DNA of 57,666 nucleotides from CANJSG01 sp038203875 (GTDB lineage: Bacteria; Verrucomicrobiota; Verrucomicrobiia; Limisphaerales; CANJSG01). The DNA lies in the NCBI GenBank assembly GCA_038203875.1, contig JBBRDN010000004.1, forward strand, positions 1 to 57,666. The letters run 5' to 3'. Position numbers and translations under genes: made by a program. This document shows positions 35,286 to 45,648 of the stretch, piece by piece (positions within the stretch are counted from its first letter, which is position 1; the number at the start of each line of letters is the position of its first letter). Below the pieces are notes generated by a model. That model had not been told where the DNA came from and ran no database searches. It worked only from the letters and a program-made list of their open reading frames with translations.

Positions 35286-35313
35286 CAAGCCGCCCTGAAC
35301 GGTCGAAAGGGAG
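35222..35313 (+). repeat. Degenerate second copy of the guaA 3' end
   Basis: Translates in one frame as EIPLRIANEVRSANRSVF, against KISLRITNEVKGVNRVVF at the end of GuaA (11 of 18 identical), and the DNA similarity continues to the position of the GuaA stop. It has no stop at the equivalent site and is no longer part of any gene. Best explained as the displaced original guaA end (attR-like) decaying by mutation. Confidence 0.6.
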
Positions 35314-35404
35314 CGGTCACGGGACTGCGGGCATAGCCGGCATTGCACCCCGGCTGGAGGGCTGGTCAATTAGGCGACGTCAGCCCAGAACCGGAGACGC
35401 TTGC

Positions 35405-37228
35405 ATGTCCGCCACTTCGAATCCCCACCCTACTCCCGCCCAGGAGGCGATCCGCTTCGCCAATGGCGTCGAGGCCCTCGCCGTCGTTCCGGAACCGAAC
35501 ACGGCCCCGGAGCGGATCATCGCCGCGCTGAATCTGTTCCAGCCCAAGTCCGTCCTGCTCGTCGTCGGCGGCGCACGCGGCATGGATGATTCGCAGATGC
35601 GCCGACTGGCACCGCTCTTCAGCCGCGTCGTCGCGCGGGCCGCGGGTGAATCGCAGATGCTCGTCATCGACGGCGGAACCAGTTCCGGCGTGATGCAACT
35701 GCTTGGCGAGGCCGTCGCGGATCGGGGGCGGTTGACTCCACTGCTCGGCGTTTCCCCGAAGGCCAAATCGATCTACCCGGGCGGCCCGCCCAAGGAGCAG
35801 GTCATCGACGGGAGCCCGCTTGAACCCAACCATTCGCACTTCGTCCTGACACCCGGCAAGGACTGGGGCGACGAGACTTCCTGGTTGATCGAGATCGTCG
35901 CCGCCTATGCCCGCAAGGCCCCAGTGCAGGTGCTGCTGGTCAACGGCGGATCCATCGCGAAGAACGAGGTCCTGCAATGCGTGCGCCGCGGATGGCCGAT
36001 CCTGATCCTTGAAGGCAGCGGCCGACTCGCCGACGAGATCGCGTCCTTGGCCGACGAGGTGCCGGAGCGCATTCCCGACCAGGCGCTGTCGGAGATCCTT
36101 TCCGACGGGAACATCCGCCTCTTCTCGATCGACGGTTCGCCGGACGACTTCGAGCAGCTTCTCCTTTCCCGGCCCGGGAGCCGTGCTTTGCTCGAGGAAG
36201 CCTGGAAGCGCTTCCTCCTCTACGACCACAACGCGGGCCGGTTCCAACGCGACTTCAACCGGATGCAAGCCACGGTGCTTTCCGTCGGTGTCGTGGCCGT
36301 GCTGCTGGCCGTGGGCCAGCAGCAGGTCGAAATGGCCCGGCTCCGGATCGGACCGGAGGCGCCGGCGTGGATGGCATTGACCGTTTCCGCCATGCGTTAT
36401 CCGCTGATCGCGCTGCCGGTGTTGGGCGCCATCCTGATCGCGTTGTCGAACCGCTTCCGGCCAGGCAACCGCTGGATCCTGACCCGCAGCAGCGCCGAAT
36501 CCGTCCGCCGCGAAATCTACCGATACCGCGTGCAGGCGTGCGCGGGAGGCGTCCGACGAATCGGCCAGGAGACGCCCGAAGAACTTTTCCAGCGCCGTCT
36601 CGAAACGATCAGCAATCGGCTCATGCAGACCGAGATCAACCGCACGTCGATGGCCCCGCCGCTCCGGAAGAGCCCGCCCACGATCGTCGACGGCGACGAT
36701 GGTTTTTGTCCGATCCATGCGGAGCTCTACATCAAGGTGCGTGTCGAGGAGCAGCTCGCCTACTTCCGGCGCCGCGCCGGGCAGCTCGGCAAACAATTGC
36801 AGGTCGTGCAGACATTGATCGTCGTGATTGGCGGCATCGGCACGATACTCGCCGCCTTAAACGGCGAGATCTGGATCGCGCTGACCACGACCCTGGCGAC
36901 GGCTCTCGGCAATTTCCTGCACTATTCGCAGATGGAGCGCTCGCTGATCCGTTTCAACCAGATGGCCGAGGAGCTCGACAATCTCCGCACATGGTGGGAA
37001 CAGCTCCCGCCCATCGCCCGACGCCTTCCACGGAACATCCAGCGCGTCGTCGACGCCACCGAGCGCCTGTTGGAATCGGAACTGTCCGGCTGGGCCCAGC
37101 GCATGGAAGACACCCTCGCCGACCTGCGCGCGCAGCAGAAAGCCGACAAACCGCGCCCGAGCCCGTCATCGTCCAACCCCACCGAGATCTTCACCAAGAG
37201 CCGGCTCAAGCTCGACGACGGTCGCTAA
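35405..37228 (+). CDS. SLOG/LSDAT (TRPM-type) domain fused to two two-helix membrane blocks
   Basis: 607 residues from ATG 35405. Residues ~35-215 form a SLOG-superfamily Rossmann-like domain of the LSDAT type (the ligand domain of TRPM channels): VVGGARGM (53-60), VIDGGTSSGVM (87-97), LEPNHSHFVLTPGKDWGDET (139-158), LLVNGGSIAKNEV (177-189) and ILEGSGRLADEI (201-212). Then membrane helices at about 288-306 and 331-349, followed by the basic SLATT/DUF4231-like stretch NRFRPGNRWILTRSSAE and REIYRYR; a second pair of helices at about 465-504 follows another RVEEQLAYFRRRA motif; a helical tail ends it. In comparative-genomic work SLOG domains are predicted to bind nucleotide-derived signals and SLATT-type helices to be membrane-disrupting effectors in immunity. 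Function here is thus inferred. An in-frame start at 35249 would run through the guaA repeat and is rejected. Confidence 0.8.
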   Translation: MSATSNPHPTPAQEAIRFANGVEALAVVPEPNTAPERIIAALNLFQPKSVLLVVGGARGMDDSQMRRLAPLFSRVVARAAGESQMLVIDGGTSSGVMQLLGEAVADRGRLTPLLGVSPKAKSIYPGGPPKEQVIDGSPLEPNHSHFVLTPGKDWGDETSWLIEIVAAYARKAPVQVLLVNGGSIAKNEVLQCVRRGWPILILEGSGRLADEIASLADEVPERIPDQALSEILSDGNIRLFSIDGSPDDFEQLLLSRPGSRALLEEAWKRFLLYDHNAGRFQRDFNRMQATVLSVGVVAVLLAVGQQQVEMARLRIGPEAPAWMALTVSAMRYPLIALPVLGAILIALSNRFRPGNRWILTRSSAESVRREIYRYRVQACAGGVRRIGQETPEELFQRRLETISNRLMQTEINRTSMAPPLRKSPPTIVDGDDGFCPIHAELYIKVRVEEQLAYFRRRAGQLGKQLQVVQTLIVVIGGIGTILAALNGEIWIALTTTLATALGNFLHYSQMERSLIRFNQMAEELDNLRTWWEQLPPIARRLPRNIQRVVDATERLLESELSGWAQRMEDTLADLRAQQKADKPRPSPSSSNPTEIFTKSRLKLDDGR

Positions 37229-37388
37229 GAAACCCCAGAGCCGATCTGGTCGGCCGCGACGATCCCGTTCAACGGCGTCCATATATCGCAGCCGGGACGG
37301 CCATGCGGTCGCGTTCTCTACGGAACGACCGGCCTGATGTTCCAAAGTCAGGCTGGCCAATGGACCATTCCCTGTTGTAACTGCCGCT

Positions 37389-39434
37389 GTGCCCGATCCG
37401 GCTGCCGCCAGTTCCCCGCTTGATCTGCCCGTCGCCACCATCTGGGGCGTCGGGCCGGAACGCACATTCCAGTTGGGCCGGCTCGACATCCACACGATCG
37501 GCGACCTCTTGAACCACGGGCCGCGTCGCCACGAGGACCGGCGGCACTCGAAGAAGATCGCAGAGCTGGAACCGGGAGAGGCAGCCACCACACGCGGCAA
37601 GGTCGTCGCCGCTGGATTGAAGCGTTGGGCCAAGAGTTCGCGCTCAGTCGTGGAGGTGATCGTCGAGGACGATTCGGGACGTCTCTACCTGCGTTGGTGG
37701 AATCTTCCGTTCATGGAAAAGGTCTTCGCGCCCGGCGATGAACTCTTCATCTACGGCAAGGTCGGCGCGAAGAAACCCAAGTCCATCGACCATCCCGAGA
37801 CCGAAGTCATCGAGGCCGGCGACGAGCTCTTCATCCACATCAACCGCATCACGCCGATCTACCCGCTGACCGAAGGATTGCCCCAGCGCTCCGTGCGGTC
37901 GGCGATGTGGCGGGCCTTGGAGTTTGTTCGCGGCAAAGTCCCCGATGAGAAACGGGCCATCCTCGGCGAAAGCTGGTGCGACCGGGAAACCGCTCTTCGC
38001 AAACTCCATTTCCCAGAAGTGCCCGGCGACGAGGAGGAAGGCCGTCGCCGTTTGGCGATGGACGAATTCCTCGACCTCCAGCTCCAGATCCAACGCCGCC
38101 GCATCAAGCTGGAGCGCAACTCTGTTCCCCTGCCCTGTGCCGGGGACAATTCGCTGATCCGCCCCTATCTCGCACGCCTTCGTTTCCAGCTCACCGGCGC
38201 GCAGACGCGCGTGCTCCGCGAGATCCGCACCGATCTCGGCGGCAAGGTTCCCATGCGTCGCCTGCTCCAAGGCGATGTCGGCGCGGGCAAGACCGTCGTC
38301 GCCGCCTGCGCCGCGCTCATGGCCATCGAGAGCGGCTACAATGTTCTCCTGATGGCGCCGACCGAGATCCTCGCCGAACAGCACGCGCGCACTTTGCGCG
38401 ACGGCTTCGAACCGCTCGGCATTCCCGTATCGCTCCAGACCGGCAGCATCAAGACGGCCGCCGACGCCCAGCGTGTGATGGGCGAACTGGCCTTCGGTGG
38501 CGGAACCAAACCGCGCAACAAGGCCCACGGCGCCGTCGTCATCGGCACGCACGCGCTCGTGCAGGAAGGCTTCGCGATGGAGAAGGTCGGCCTCGTCATC
38601 ATCGATGAGCAGCACAAGTTCGGTGTCGCCCAACGCGAGGCGCTGCTGCGCAAGGGACGTTACCCGCACCTGCTCGTGATGACCGCCACGCCCATTCCGC
38701 GCACGCTCGGCCTCACGCTCTATGGCGATCTAGACGTCTCGGTGCTCGATGAACTTCCGCCGGGTCGCGGACGCATCCGAACCTTTGTCCGCGACGGCAA
38801 AAGCCTTCCCAAGGTCTGGGACTTCATCCGCCAAAAGCTCAAGGAAGGCCGGCAGGCCTACGTCGTCTACTCGCGTCTCGAAGAGGAGGACACCGCAGCC
38901 GGCGTGAAGGCCGTGGCCAAGGAAGCCGAGAAGCTCACACCCGTCCTCAGCCCATGGCGCGTCGGCATGGTCCACGGCCGGATGAAGTCGGAGGAGAAGG
39001 ACGCTGTCATGGAAGCCTTCCGCGAGAACCGCATCCAGGTCCTGCTCGCGACGTCCGTCATCGAGGTCGGCGTCGACGTGCCGAACTCCACCGTCATGGT
39101 CATCGAGAACGCCGAGCAGTTCGGCCTCGCGCAACTCCACCAGCTTCGCGGCCGCATCGGGCGCGGCGGCCACGATTCCTTCTGCATCCTGGTGGCCAAC
39201 TCGAAGACGGCCGAATCGTTGCAGCGCCTGAAGATCATGGAATCGACGACCGACGGCTTCCGCATTGCGGAGGAGGATCTGATGCTGCGCGGACCGGGCG
39301 ATCTGGTCGGCCAGCAGCAAAGCGGCCTGCCGAAGCTGCGGTTCGGCGATCTCCTCATGGACCGCGTCCTTCTCGAAGAAGCCCGGCGCATCGCCAGCGA
39401 CCATTTGCGGAACGAGTCCGGCCAGCCAAATTGA
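37389..39434 (+). CDS. recG: RecG, ATP-dependent DNA helicase
   Basis: Remodels stalled forks and Holliday junctions. 681 residues from GTG 37389. N-terminal wedge/OB domain (about 20-170), then the SF2 helicase core with Walker A LLQGDVGAGKTVV, DEQH box IIDEQHKFGVAQR, motif III TATPIPRTL, motif V/VI region EVGVDVPNS and QLRGRIGRG, and the RecG tail DLMLRGPGDLVGQQQSG. The 160 bp in front of it contain no gene I can support. Confidence 0.95.
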   Translation: MPDPAAASSPLDLPVATIWGVGPERTFQLGRLDIHTIGDLLNHGPRRHEDRRHSKKIAELEPGEAATTRGKVVAAGLKRWAKSSRSVVEVIVEDDSGRLYLRWWNLPFMEKVFAPGDELFIYGKVGAKKPKSIDHPETEVIEAGDELFIHINRITPIYPLTEGLPQRSVRSAMWRALEFVRGKVPDEKRAILGESWCDRETALRKLHFPEVPGDEEEGRRRLAMDEFLDLQLQIQRRRIKLERNSVPLPCAGDNSLIRPYLARLRFQLTGAQTRVLREIRTDLGGKVPMRRLLQGDVGAGKTVVAACAALMAIESGYNVLLMAPTEILAEQHARTLRDGFEPLGIPVSLQTGSIKTAADAQRVMGELAFGGGTKPRNKAHGAVVIGTHALVQEGFAMEKVGLVIIDEQHKFGVAQREALLRKGRYPHLLVMTATPIPRTLGLTLYGDLDVSVLDELPPGRGRIRTFVRDGKSLPKVWDFIRQKLKEGRQAYVVYSRLEEEDTAAGVKAVAKEAEKLTPVLSPWRVGMVHGRMKSEEKDAVMEAFRENRIQVLLATSVIEVGVDVPNSTVMVIENAEQFGLAQLHQLRGRIGRGGHDSFCILVANSKTAESLQRLKIMESTTDGFRIAEEDLMLRGPGDLVGQQQSGLPKLRFGDLLMDRVLLEEARRIASDHLRNESGQPN

Positions 39435-39446
39435 GCGGGCACCGCC

Positions 39447-41042
39447 ATGCAACCCGACTTCGACATCGCCATCGTGGGCTCCGGCTTTTCCGGATCGCTC
39501 CTCGCGATGATCGCGCGCCGACTCGGACATAGCGTGCTGTTGGTCGACCGTTCCAAGCACCCGCGCTTCGCCATCGGCGAATCGAGCACGCCCATCGCCA
39601 ATCTGCTGCTGGAGGAAATCGCGGCCGAGTTCGATCTGCCGCAGCTTCTGCCGCTCACCGCCTGGGGATCGTGGCAACGAACCTATCCGCAGATCAGCTG
39701 CGGCCTGAAACGCGGCTTCAGCTTCTACCACCATACTGCGGGCCAGCCATTTGAACCGCGCCAAGACCGCGCGAATGAGCTTCTCGTCGCCGCGAGTCCG
39801 AATGACGAGGTTGCCGACACGCATTGGTATCGCCCCGACTTCGACCAGTTCTTCACACAAGAGGCGGTGAACCTGGGAGTCAAACTGGTGGAGGAAGTGG
39901 AGCTCGGGAAACCGGAGTTCACCCCGACCGCCATCAAACTTTCAGGCCAACACCACCGCCGAAGCGTCTCGTGGACGACCGGATTCCTCTTCGACGCCAC
40001 GGGGCCGAACGGTTTCCTCCATCGGCGGCTTGGCTTGAAGGAAAACCCCTTTCCGAACCTGCCCAAGACGCAGGCGCTCTTCAGCCACTTCACCGGCGTG
40101 GCCAGATGGGCTGACTACAAAGTAGAGCAGGCTGGGAGCCCGCCCTACCCTCCCGATGACGCGGCGCTGCATCACGTCTTCGACGGCGGGTGGATGTGGG
40201 TCCTCCGCTTCAACAACGGCATCACCAGCGCGGGCGTCTCAGTCGTTCCCGAGCTGGCTAAAGAGCTCCGATTGTCCGACGGCGAGACGGCGTGGCGACG
40301 TGTGCTCGAACGCTTTCCGTCAGTCGGAGAGCAGTTCGAGCAGGCGAAGACGATCCGGCCGTTCATCCACGCGCCGACTCTTGGCTTTCGTTCCTCGGAG
40401 ATCGTGGGCGAACGCTGGGCCATGCTTCCGTCGGCAGTTGGATTCATTGATCCGCTGCTGTCCTCAGGCTTTCCCCTTTCGCTGATGGGAATCCAGAGGC
40501 TGGGCCGGAAGCTCCGCGACGGACAGCCAAGTCCCCGCGCGCTCGAGTCCTACGGCCGTCAGACCCTCGCCGATCTGGCCGTGGTGGAGGAACTCGTCTC
40601 GGCTCTCTTCGCGCGCATGAACGACTTCGTGACGTTCACGGCGTTGACCATGCTCTACTTCGCCGCCGCCAGCTTCGCGGAATCCGCACGCAGGCTCGGA
40701 CGAGGCGAACTGGCACCGGGTTTTCTGCTGCGTGAACACGATGGTTTCCGCAGCGGCTTCCTCGAAATTTGTTCGCTCGCCCGAAACGACCATTCTTCTG
40801 AAGACATGGTGAAACGGATCGAACAATTGGTCGAACCGTTCAACGTCATCGGGCTGTGCCAACCGCAGCGGCGCAATTGGTATCCGGTCGACTTTGCCGA
40901 TCTCTACCGCGCTTCAGCCAAACTCAACGCCTCGTCCGCAGACATCGACGCGTTCCTGGCGAAAGCGGGCCTGTTGCATCCATTGGACCGCAAGCCGCCC
41001 AACCGGCCAAATGCCTTGCCGCACGGGAGCAGGCGCGGATAG
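39447..41042 (+). CDS. FAD-dependent tryptophan-halogenase-like oxidoreductase
   Basis: 531 residues. N-terminal FAD fold DIAIVGSGFSGSLLAMIARR (5-24), the flavin-dependent-halogenase-like GESSTPIANLLL (about 47-58), mid-region DATGPNGFLHRRLG and GGWMWVLRF at the place of the family's GWxWxIP motif. The canonical WxWxIP is thus not exact, and I cannot confirm the catalytic lysine, so it may be a hydroxylase or another member of this monooxygenase superfamily. 12 bp after recG and 8 bp before the sulfatase gene. Confidence 0.7.
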   Translation: MQPDFDIAIVGSGFSGSLLAMIARRLGHSVLLVDRSKHPRFAIGESSTPIANLLLEEIAAEFDLPQLLPLTAWGSWQRTYPQISCGLKRGFSFYHHTAGQPFEPRQDRANELLVAASPNDEVADTHWYRPDFDQFFTQEAVNLGVKLVEEVELGKPEFTPTAIKLSGQHHRRSVSWTTGFLFDATGPNGFLHRRLGLKENPFPNLPKTQALFSHFTGVARWADYKVEQAGSPPYPPDDAALHHVFDGGWMWVLRFNNGITSAGVSVVPELAKELRLSDGETAWRRVLERFPSVGEQFEQAKTIRPFIHAPTLGFRSSEIVGERWAMLPSAVGFIDPLLSSGFPLSLMGIQRLGRKLRDGQPSPRALESYGRQTLADLAVVEELVSALFARMNDFVTFTALTMLYFAAASFAESARRLGRGELAPGFLLREHDGFRSGFLEICSLARNDHSSEDMVKRIEQLVEPFNVIGLCQPQRRNWYPVDFADLYRASAKLNASSADIDAFLAKAGLLHPLDRKPPNRPNALPHGSRRG

Positions 41043-41050
41043 ATGGCGGC

Positions 41051-42466
41051 ATGTTATCCCGCCTGCTCACTTCGACGGCGCTGCTGCTGGCGTTGTGGAC
41101 TGCTTCAGCCGCCGACGCGGTCAAACGTCCGAACATCCTCTTCTGCCTCGCGGACGACTGGGGTTATCCGCACGCCGGAGCCTACGGCGACAAGGTGGTC
41201 CGCACTCCCGCCTTCGACCGCGTGGCGAAGGAAGGCGTCCTCTTCACCCACGCCTTCTCCGCGGCTCCAAGCTGCACCCCGTCACGCGCCGCGATCCTCA
41301 CGGGCCGAGCCCCGCATGCGTTGCGCGAGGACGCGAACCTGTGGAGCACGTTGTCGAAGGACATCCCGACCTATGTGGAAGTGCTCACGCGCGCGGGCTA
41401 CGCCTGCGGCTCCACACGAAAAGGCTGGGGGCCGGGCAACAACGCTGCGGGTGGACGCACCAGTCCACCGGCGGGAAAGACGTTCAAGGAATTCGACACG
41501 TTTCTCGAAACCGTTCCGGCCGGTGAACCGTTCTGCTTCTGGTTCGGCGGGTTTGACCCGCACCGTCCCTACGATAAGGGCAGAGGCGCGGGCGCTGGAT
41601 TGAATCTTACCAACGTGGTCGTGCCGAAGTATTGGCCGGGCACGGCGGAAGTGCGCTCCGACGTGCTCGACTACTACTTCGAGGTGGAACGCTTCGACCG
41701 CGACGTCGCCGGCCTGCTCGCGAAACTTGAAGCACGCGGCGAGCTGGACAACACGCTCGTCGTCATCACGGGCGACAACGGCATGCCCTTCCCGCGCTGC
41801 AAGGCGAACGTCTACGACGGCGGTTCGCGCCAGCCCTTCGCGGCCCGGTGGCCCGCGCACTTCAGCGGCGGCCGGACCAACGACGCCTTCGTGAACCTCT
41901 ACGACTTGTCGGCCACGTTCCTCGACGCCGCCGGGCTCAAGCCGCTGAAGGAAATGGCCAGTCGTAGCATCCTGCCTTTGTGCCGGGGAGAACGCGCCGG
42001 GGATCGGTCGATGGTGTTCCTTGAACGCGAGCGGCACGCGAACGTGCGCGCCGGGAACGCGGGTTATCCGATCCGCGCCGTCCGGACGAAGGAGTATCTC
42101 TACATCCAGAATCTCAGGCCCGACCGCTGGCCCGCCGGTGATCCCGTGCTGGTCCACTCGGTCGGCCCGTTTGGCGACTGCGACGACGGCCCGACGAAGC
42201 AGGTCATCTTGGCCGATCGCGCTTCGGCGTCGGGCAAACCGTTCTTCGAACTCTGCTTCGGCAAACGCCCCGCCGAGGAGCTTTACGATCTCCGGCGCGA
42301 TCCGGACGAGGTCACCAACCTCGCGGATAAACCCGAACTGGCCCGGACCAAAGAACGGCTGAAGGCCGCCTTGGAAACATGGCGCCGCGACACGGGCGAT
42401 CCGCGCATGGAGAAGGACGACGACTGGTTCGACTCCGTCCGCTACTTCGGCACACCCGCGAAATGA
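41051..42466 (+). CDS. Secreted sulfatase (arylsulfatase/choline-sulfatase type)
   Basis: 471 residues from ATG 41051, which gives a signal peptide (MLSRLLTSTALLLALWTASA). Sulfatase motif CTPSRAAILTGR with C75, the residue converted to formylglycine; metal-binding RPNILFCLADDWG at the N-terminus and ITGDNGMPF in the middle. C-terminal subdomain ends with the typical ELYDLRRDPDEVTNLADKP. Removes sulfate from a sulfated sugar or other ester; families of such enzymes are common in Verrucomicrobiota and Planctomycetota that eat sulfated polysaccharides. The maturing enzyme is not encoded in the window. Confidence 0.93.
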   Translation: MLSRLLTSTALLLALWTASAADAVKRPNILFCLADDWGYPHAGAYGDKVVRTPAFDRVAKEGVLFTHAFSAAPSCTPSRAAILTGRAPHALREDANLWSTLSKDIPTYVEVLTRAGYACGSTRKGWGPGNNAAGGRTSPPAGKTFKEFDTFLETVPAGEPFCFWFGGFDPHRPYDKGRGAGAGLNLTNVVVPKYWPGTAEVRSDVLDYYFEVERFDRDVAGLLAKLEARGELDNTLVVITGDNGMPFPRCKANVYDGGSRQPFAARWPAHFSGGRTNDAFVNLYDLSATFLDAAGLKPLKEMASRSILPLCRGERAGDRSMVFLERERHANVRAGNAGYPIRAVRTKEYLYIQNLRPDRWPAGDPVLVHSVGPFGDCDDGPTKQVILADRASASGKPFFELCFGKRPAEELYDLRRDPDEVTNLADKPELARTKERLKAALETWRRDTGDPRMEKDDDWFDSVRYFGTPAK

Positions 42467-42481
42467 CGGAAAACCCCACTC

Positions 42482-42510
42482 TTGAAGATTAACACGCCTA
42501 CGTATTAATT
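42482..42510 (+). promoter_or_regulatory. Possible promoter of the MFS transporter gene
   Basis: TTGAAG (42482-42487), 17-bp spacer, TTAATT (42505-42510) in a locally AT-rich patch; an ATTAA/TTAAT inverted repeat overlaps it. The ATG is 8 bases further on. Confidence 0.35.
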
Positions 42511-42518
42511 CCTCGCGC

Positions 42519-44039
42519 ATGAATTCCTCCCCCGGCTCTGCTGGCGGCTTGTCCCGCACCCAATGGCTCATCTGCACCATCGCGGCCATCGGCTTCGCCT
42601 TCGACATCTACGAACTGCTGATGCTGCCGCTGATCATCAAGCCGGCGATGGCGGCGTTGAGCGCACCGCTGGTCCAGCAGTTGGTCACGGGCGGCATGGC
42701 GCCGGCCGAAGCGGCGGCGCTCTGGGCTCCAGGCGGCAAGAACTACGTCGAATGGGCGCGCATGCTTTTCTTCGTTCCGGCCCTGGCGGGCGGCGTGTTC
42801 GGCCTCCTCGGCGGCTACCTGACGGATCTGCTCGGTCGCCGCCGCGTCCTGACGTTCAGCATCCTTCTGTATGCGTTCGCGGCCTGCGCGGCCGGATTCG
42901 CCACCTCGCTGCCGCAGTTGCTCTTCTTCCGCTGCCTCGTCTTCATCGGCGTGTGCGTCGAGTTCGTGGCGGCCGTCGCGTGGTTGGCGGAGATCTTCAC
43001 CAACCCGCAACAACGCGAGAAGGTGCTTGGCTATACCCAGGCGTTCTCCTCGATCGGCGGCCTGCTGGTCGCCGGAGCAAACATCCTGGCAGCCAAGTGG
43101 GCCATGTCCCTGCCGGAAATCCACGGCGGCCACGAAGCCTGGCGCTACACCCTGATCTCAGGCGTCATCCCGGCGCTTCCCTTGATGCTGATCCGGCCGT
43201 TTCTGCCCGAATCGCCCGTGTGGGCGCAGAAGAAAGCCTCAGGAAAACTGCGACGGCCCAGCATTGCCGAGTTGTTCAGCCCGGAACTCCGCCAGGCGAC
43301 GATCGTCACGACACTCCTCTTCGCCGCCAGCTACGGGCTCGCGTTCGGCGCCATCCAGCAGCTCCCGCAGATCATCGGCGCTCAGCGGCTCGGCACTCCC
43401 ACCGAGGCGGGCCATGCGGCCATCGTCGCGACCGCCAAGGCGGCTGGAAAGACGGCCGGCGAAGAAGCAAAGGCAAAGGGCCTTCCTGATCCCGCGGTCA
43501 CCAAGGCCAGCCGGCAAGCCGCCGGCAACGCCAGCGACGCGACCGTGGCCAACGTCAGTTTCTGGCAGGAGATCGGCGGATTGGTCGGTCGATTCCTCCT
43601 CGCCGTGCTTGCGGTCAAGATCGCCAGTCGGCGCATGCTCCTGCGGGTGTTCCAGATTCCATCACTCATCTTCGTTCCGCTGCTTTTCTGGTGGATCGGC
43701 GGAGCGCTCTCGAACGCCGACAGTTTGATGAACATCAAGATCGGCATCTTCGTGGCCGGCCTACTGACGGTCGCTCAGTTCAGCTTCTGGGGTAACTACA
43801 TCCCGCTGGCCTTCCCGGTTCATCTTCGCGGCACAGGCGAAAGCTTTGCGGCCAACATCGGCGGCCGTGTGCTGGGAACCGCGGCGGCTTGGATCACCAT
43901 CTCGCTGTCCGCATCCGAGAAACCGGATCCCGCCCGGATCGCCTTCGTCGGTGCCTGTGTTGCCGGCGCCTACGCGTTGATCGGAGCAATTTTGACGCAC
44001 TGGTTGCCCGAGCCGAAGGACGACGCCGGCGAGCATTGA
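42519..44039 (+). CDS. Major facilitator superfamily transporter
   Basis: 506 residues with about 12 membrane helices in two halves. The MFS loop-2/3 motif is seen as GGYLTDLLGRRRVL, and a second acidic/arginine pattern follows in the fourth segment. A long alanine-rich soluble stretch (about 300-345) sits between helices 7 and 8, an unusual feature. Resembles sugar/acid-type MFS transporters; substrate unknown. Its place after the sulfatase suggests uptake of a liberated product, but it has its own promoter-like region, so the link is weak. Confidence 0.85.
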   Translation: MNSSPGSAGGLSRTQWLICTIAAIGFAFDIYELLMLPLIIKPAMAALSAPLVQQLVTGGMAPAEAAALWAPGGKNYVEWARMLFFVPALAGGVFGLLGGYLTDLLGRRRVLTFSILLYAFAACAAGFATSLPQLLFFRCLVFIGVCVEFVAAVAWLAEIFTNPQQREKVLGYTQAFSSIGGLLVAGANILAAKWAMSLPEIHGGHEAWRYTLISGVIPALPLMLIRPFLPESPVWAQKKASGKLRRPSIAELFSPELRQATIVTTLLFAASYGLAFGAIQQLPQIIGAQRLGTPTEAGHAAIVATAKAAGKTAGEEAKAKGLPDPAVTKASRQAAGNASDATVANVSFWQEIGGLVGRFLLAVLAVKIASRRMLLRVFQIPSLIFVPLLFWWIGGALSNADSLMNIKIGIFVAGLLTVAQFSFWGNYIPLAFPVHLRGTGESFAANIGGRVLGTAAAWITISLSASEKPDPARIAFVGACVAGAYALIGAILTHWLPEPKDDAGEH

Positions 44040-44058
44040 GCGTTTTCAGTCTCATCAG

Positions 44059-44086
44059 CCCCGGCTCCACTCGGAGCCGGGGTTTT
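44059..44086 (+). terminator. Terminator after the MFS transporter gene
   Basis: Perfect 10-bp stem CCCCGGCTCC/GGAGCCGGGG, 4-base loop, then TTTTCATTT. Confidence 0.9.
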
Positions 44087-44117
44087 CATTTGCACAAATA
44101 GCTCATGACAGAGAGAG

Positions 44118-44151
44118 AAACGGCGCTTCCGGTTCCCCGGAAGCGCCGTTT
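44118..44151 (-). terminator. Terminator after icd
   Basis: Long perfect palindrome AAACGGCGCTTCCGG / CCGGAAGCGCCGTTT with a 4-base loop, 39 bp beyond the icd stop on the minus strand. The A/T ends make it usable in both directions. Confidence 0.85.
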
Positions 44152-44189
44152 GAGTTGTCCAAATCGTCTCAGCCGTGGCCGGCGTGGGA

Positions 44190-45506
<1,317 letters not shown>

Positions 45507-45593
45507 GACGTGTTGGTGATTCTGGGGACGTATATCCGGCGCTGTCGCCGCAGTAGCATCTGCGCGCCCGGACCGGACCGGTTGTTTTAATCC

Positions 45594-45631
45594 GAAAACA
45601 AAATGGGCGGCAAGCTTCTCGCCTGCCGCCC
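45594..45631 (-). terminator. Terminator after dxs
   Basis: Minus-strand stem GGGCGGCA/TGCCGCCC followed by ATTTTGTTTTC, 18 bp past the dxs stop; separates the dxs and icd units. Confidence 0.88.
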
Positions 45632-45648
45632 GGTGAAACTGTTGCGAA

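Larger units (their letters stand above)
34251..35313 (+). mobile_element. Putative decayed genomic island or scar at the guaA 3' end
   Basis: About 1 kb between guaA and a degenerate second copy of the guaA 3' end. It holds one intact small gene and one truncated gene but no integrase, so it can at most be a remnant. Looser packing and non-coding stretches here contrast with the tight neighbours. The island interpretation is an inference from the direct repeat and the known hotspot. Confidence 0.35.

Noticed and set aside
34251..35404. Integrase or transposase in the guaA-flanked segment
   Set aside because: None of the six frames shows tyrosine or serine recombinase motifs or terminal inverted repeats, so only a remnant is claimed.
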